Shown: in pieces, positions 19,297 to 35,300 of the stretch
How positions within the stretch are numbered: the stretch's first letter is position 1
Layout: every line of letters begins with the position of its first letter
Assembly: GCA_002633005.1 (NCBI GenBank)
Contig: NMRA01000214.1
Span: 473,105 to 508,404 of the forward strand
DNA length: 35,300 bases
Source of the DNA: Phoronis australis
Lineage: Eukaryota > Phoronida > Phoronidae
Direction of reading: 5' to 3'
Position numbers and translations under genes: made by a program
The notes under the pieces: generated by a model
Told to the model about the DNA's origin: nothing
Seen by the model: only the letters and a program-made list of their open reading frames with translations
Database searches by the model: none

Positions 19297-20079
19297 CTTT
19301 TCAATGCAAGTTAAGATAACCTTACGCTAAGGTGACGCTAAGGTGACGCTAAGGTGACGCTAAGGTGTCTTCGAGTTAGCAGATTTTTGTGTATTGTGAA
19401 TGAGGCGCTAACTGAAGTGACTTCAATTTTTTTCGGTGGTAAAGCGATGTTGTCCTTTTAATGAGATAAAGAAAAGTTTCCAACTTACTCAAAAGGATCG
19501 ACATCTCAGTTCGCACGATTAGGCATTACAAACGCCCAGCGTTAAAACAATGAAAACGGTCGTCAAGCGTCTATTACGTTTTCACCATATGATAGGCACT
19601 GCCCGATTTCGGCCTAGGGTGACATAAAATAATACGGAAATATTGATTTCGCATGTACGGAAACATATGCATGTAATATTTATAAAGACAATAGTATGNC
19701 TTTTCAATGCAAGTTAAGATAACCTTACGCTAAGGTGACGCTAAGGTGTCTTCGAGTTAGCAGATTTTTGTGTATTGTGAATGAGGCGCTAACTGAAGTG
19801 ACTTCAATTTTTTTCGGTGGTAAAGCGATGTTGTCCTTTTAATAAGATAAAGAAAAGTTTCCAACTTACTTAAAAGGATCGACATCTCAGTTCGCACGAT
19901 TAGGCATTACAAACGCCCAGCGTTAAAACAATGAAAACGGTCGTCAAGCGTCTATTACGTTTTCACCATGTGATAGGCACTGCCCGATTTCGGCCTAGGG
20001 TGACATAAAATAATACGGAAATATTGATTTCGCAAGTACGGAAACATATGCATGTAATATTTATAAAGACAATAGTATG
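19297..20079. repeat. ~400-bp near-identical duplication across an N
   Basis: Copy 1 (19297-19698, 402 bp) and copy 2 (19700-20079, 380 bp) abut at a single N (19699). They differ by a handful of substitutions and by exactly two units of an 11-bp tandem repeat. This looks like two alleles placed in series. Confidence 0.88.
19326..19367. repeat. 11-bp tandem repeat (GCTAAGGTGAC)
   Basis: There are nearly four units here and nearly two units in the second copy (19729-19748). It is the only length difference between the two flanking copies. Confidence 0.85.
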
Positions 20080-21907
20080 AAAAATTGAGATCCCATGAGA
20101 CTTAACTTTTTGTCACAAATTACGTCTAATGTGACTTAGAGTATCACATATGACGCCTCTGCGAATGTCGTGAATGTCAGAGCATTGTTTTTTGTGTCGC
20201 CTATATTGTTAATAATTCTGCGCAAAACAGGAGGGGAGTGAAATGGTTTTCAAGAGGTAAATTAGTTAATACATGCGCACCGAATGAATAAAATTTTAAC
20301 AGGTGTGTGTGTTCGCCTAGTTGCCGCCAACCAACCATGTGTCTCATACACAGTGCAGTGTATTGGTATTGTAAGCGAAGCAGACGATCACACCAGCTTA
20401 ACACTCTTCAGCGACGCAGTTTCGACTTTCACCAGCCGTGTCCTCCACAGTGCATTTACCCTCATCTAGAAAGTCACGTGATAATTCTCATGCAACTACA
20501 AAGAGTTTAAGGTTATGCAGGACCCAAAATTTGTTAACTTCGGAACATGATATCTCAGAAATGGCTAATCGTATTCACATGAAACATTTGTTATGCTTTA
20601 CGCTTTTATTTTTTAATATTCAACTTTTGCTCGAGAGGTCATCAAAATAGGAGTTCCAGGGTTTTCACGAAAGAAACTTAAATTACAGAAAATGAAAACG
20701 AAATCAATATTTTAGAAAACTTAACAGAGTTTTTGAGATCTTATCTCGAACATTTATACCGACTAAGATTTTATCGTGTTATTGATACTAGTTTTTTGCT
20801 CAACCTTTTTTTGATAAAGTTTACTATAAAGACAGGGTGTCGCTCACCAATTATTGGCAGGTTGGTAAAAATTAAAAAATCGACTTTCTACATTCAGAAA
20901 ATTTTACTGAGATTAAAATCTATTAGTTATAAATACGCGGACTTGTCAATAAAATGTCCTTGACCTTAAGGACCAGTCTGAGACATTAATTATTTCATGA
21001 ACACAATAAGCAGGCAAAACGGGGCGAACACAGGCGCCGATGGCAAACTCATGGGCAAAACATCAGTACAGGGTCGCAAGTCAGCCGGACGCATTTCGAT
21101 TCTTCGGTTTCCACGATCAGGGCGTACCGACTAGAACCATTTATGTAACTGGATTCCGGAACGACGAAAACAGAAGTCCAATAGTGGAAAAAAGCATGCA
21201 AAAACCGACAATTTAAAAGTTGTTAAAACCGATGAAGTGATTATAAATAAAGGCTTTATTATAGAGAATAGTAGGGAAAGACTTCATGGCAATGAATTGT
21301 GACGTGAATTTCGAATATTCTTCTGCTTCTACTACTTTTAAACACCAGACTTCATCAAGTTGAAGACACTGGTGGGCGTAACCCCGGAGATCTCAAATCA
21401 TTTTAGGACCTAACATTTGCCAAGACATGAAAACATTTATCCTTTTCGTTTTGAATTTTTATAAATTTGCTCCTTGGTTTTACTCTAGTGACTCATAAGA
21501 TCAAGTACTGATTAAACCCAAGTTGATATAAACTAGTTACCGCGATAAAATTGGCCATTTGGGGTCTAACTTTGCGAAAAACTGACTGTTTGTTGGGGAT
21601 GTTTGCATGATTATCAGTTCTTGCATTTTTGCTACCTCTGTAATATTTTATAAGAAATGAAAAGTAGATAGCAACAGATTCTATCCGGCGTTTCTCGACC
21701 GTCTAAGAACGTGTTCGCAGCCCCGCTCCACCCTTGCCGTGCACGGCGAGTTTCGTGGTCCTATATAGCTACCTCGAAAAATGCCTGACACGCCATGGCA
21801 AGTCAACTTGCAGAGCCTGGTCTCAAGCAAATGTCCGTGGCCAAGCTCCGTTATAGCGTACAAAGGCAGTTGCAGAACAACACTACTTGATATACTTTGA
21901 AGTCCAC
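20080..21907. other. Intergenic DNA, nothing recognised
   Basis: Short AT-rich open frames without splice sites or family resemblance. No structural RNA was recognised. Confidence 0.4.
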
Positions 21908-22062
21908 TGGCGGATTTAGAGGGGGCCCAAGGGGGCCATGTCCCCTCTAAATTTCTCTCAGATTCCATTTGGCAGTTCACGGGTGCGAATGTCTGACGGG
22001 CAAAATGCTGGCTAATACTCTACCCTGTCCCCCCGTAACTCAAAATCCTTGATCCGCCCCTG
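21908..22062. mobile_element. Short dispersed repeat, copy 1 (ends GGCGGAT...ATCCGCC)
   Basis: About 155 bp with short inverted ends (TGGCGGATT / GATCCGCCCC). It shares GATTCCATTTGGCAGTT and GGCTAATACTCT with the copy at 29643. The two copies in unrelated contexts indicate a transposed element, probably a MITE or fragment. Confidence 0.7.
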
Positions 22063-22496
22063 AAGTCACTGAGTGGCTAAATCCTAAGTTGCCACCAGAC
22101 ATGCCGGGGAGGCGGATTTATAAAAATCTTCTACATAAAAATGATGAGTAATTATCTTGTCGTAGTAGTTTAAAGTCGGAATATTCGCATCCTGATCCTG
22201 TTCAATCCTCTGAATCAGCAAATCTCCCCCAGTAACCTAACGGTTCTCACGAGCGCACACTGCGCATATGGGGACTGCACTAACTTGAAATTAGCTCATC
22301 TTTCATTGAATGTACAGTTAGACTGTAGCCGCGGCCAATTTACAGAACTTATATTATTGAGATAGGCCAGGTTTGGCGGCAGTTTTAATGTAAAAATTGC
22401 AGGTAGATTCGATAAATCGGATTTTTTCGTGCTTTGAATTTCTTGTGCATCACTGAGAAAAAGCCCATTACGTCGGCTATAGACTTACTCTTCTTT

Positions 22497-22507
22497 AAAA
22501 TGGCGGC
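22497..22507 (+). promoter_or_regulatory. YY1-type motif AAAATGGCGGC, candidate METTL25-like promoter
   Basis: This matches the YY1 consensus (AANATGGCGNC), often found at or just after housekeeping start sites. Its ATG opens only a 20-codon frame ending before a possible donor TTTCAG|GTAGCT near 22588. A non-coding first exon ahead of the coding exon at 23930 is therefore plausible. Confidence 0.4.
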
Positions 22508-23929
22508 TCCCTGTAGTCAACAGTGTTGCCAACGCCTCTGGTGTTGGCTTACGTTGCAGTGACTCAAGAATCTGCGACGATTTCAGGTAGCTCGCAAACA
22601 ACGCGGAATTGCAAAACAATCTGTTTGGATGGCAACACTTTTGGAACACATTTGTGGAGTCTGTTGTAAATTTGCTTTCAAAATCTAACTTTGGCTCCTG
22701 TGGAGCTGTGCCTATGCCCCTGGCCTGGGTTGGGAGGAAAGTGGTGGTTTTGCGTGGGCTGAAGGAATCCCTCGCTGACATTGCTGATTACTTCTCCGAT
22801 TTCTCCCGAAAGCCTCTGGATGCTCTGGTAGTGAATACTCAGACCTTTTGATGATTTGAAACCACTGGTGGCAACTGTGTGGAAACTTGTGAAGAACGAA
22901 TGTCGAACGGTGGATTAGATTATAGAATTGGCAAAAAGGGAAGTTGGTTAACAGGTGGTGCTCTATGTCATGGCACTAAAAGGGAAAGCTGAGGCATATG
23001 ATTACTCCGTAAATGTAAAACTGCAGAATAGTACACTAATCTCTTTATATTCCTGTCACAAACACCAAGTTAGTTCACTCAAGGAAGATCAGTGTTGTTT
23101 TAAAAAAAATTTGTCACTGTGTCAGATTTTGTTTTGCTCACTTTCTACCCAGGTCATTTGTATATACAGCTTGGCACCAAGGCTAGGCTGAAGAGAGACG
23201 CCACAAACTGCTGACTGCTCTCTATATGCTAAGTACTGTCACATGTGCGAAGACGAAGAAGTTTCCCCTTCCTGCTTATTTGTAGGCTGTTTGCTTGGGC
23301 CCTGGTCGTGAACATGGGACATAATTTTCTTTCTTTGTACATGCTTGAATAGTGACAAAAACTGCTCTGATGAATAAATAAATGGAGCTGTTGCAACACC
23401 ATGCAGGAAGGTTGTCTCAATCTTTTTAAGACCTGTCATGAAATAAAGGAAGTTCCATTGCCTGTTATCCAGTGCTAGTCAAATACGCCAAAAGTCACGT
23501 GAAGTTGTCAATCTCACGTCTGGCGACACTTTCGTCAATCACTAGCTACCCTGTAACTGGGTGTTGCTTGAACCATAACATGATCTCAATCGAAAGTCTG
23601 GCAGCGGCCCATCACAGGGTAGTATTCTTTCAACAAGCGTGGTGTGCAGTGGCCAGATTGAGAATCTTACGTGACTTCCAGCAGATTTGACTTTTGCTCA
23701 ATAGACAGCAGTGGAAGTCCCTTGAACGCATGTAGTGTACGAAAGGTTATGTTCTGGAAATATCGAGATAAGCTCCTGTGCCCCCTGCGACCTCACAAAA
23801 ACTTATTGCTCATCTCTTGGTACCTGAGTTTTTCAGTTTAAATTAGCCGAGCTGTAGTTTAACACTACATGAAAAATTGAACCTAAACTGGATGTACAAC
23901 AGATATTCATCGAAGTGCTTCCTTTACAG
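22508..23929. other. Probable 5' UTR/first intron of the METTL25-like gene
   Basis: Open frames on both strands overlap at 22485-22851 (98 codons minus, 80 plus). Neither is recognised, and the codon pattern does not decide between them. A retained gene fragment is possible. Confidence 0.35.
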
Positions 23930-23931
23930 GT

Positions 23932-35300
<11,369 letters not shown>

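Overview
The window looks like nuclear DNA from an invertebrate animal. It is AT-rich, its genes are cut into many short exons with GT..AG introns, it carries several short non-autonomous transposons and minisatellites, and single N bases mark assembly joins. My best guess is a marine invertebrate, perhaps an anthozoan cnidarian. That guess rests on gene style and repeat types only, because no rRNA or mitochondrial marker is present.

Region 1 (about 2.1-13.8 kb, minus strand) holds one long gene that I rebuilt exon by exon from splice sites and reading phase. It encodes a single-pass membrane protein with, in order, a GAIN-like region ending in a GPS motif, a long Ser/Thr-rich mucin-like stalk, a SEA domain with the GS(I/V)VV self-cleavage signature, one membrane helix and a short basic cytoplasmic tail. 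Both modules are known self-cleaving types. The GPS has lost its usual cleavage triad (it reads R-L-G), while the SEA site is intact. Every exon from the mucin exon to the stop is joined by phase-1 introns. One exon is a partial copy of the mucin exon, and another is a near-perfect copy beside an N.

Region 2 (about 15.0-18.0 kb, minus strand) holds the 3' exons of a small gene of unknown function: a hydrophobic segment followed by a charged C-terminal region. A separate candidate first exon lies near 18.0 kb, but its phase does not join directly to the others.

Region 3 (about 17-22.5 kb) is mostly intergenic. It has a CRE-like palindrome, a G-rich microsatellite, a second near-identical duplication across an N, and a short dispersed repeat.

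Region 4 (about 22.5 kb to the right edge, plus strand) holds a METTL25/METTL25B (RRNAD1)-type methyltransferase-like gene. It has a YY1-type promoter motif, a probable non-coding first exon and six coding exons. Its C-terminal part lies beyond the window. Its introns contain a mariner-type MITE with TA target duplications, a second TIR element, a second copy of the dispersed repeat and three minisatellites.

The genes show no evident functional link. The most interesting object is the GAIN/GPS-mucin-SEA receptor-like protein, together with the evidence of exon duplication within it, some old and some probably an assembly artefact.
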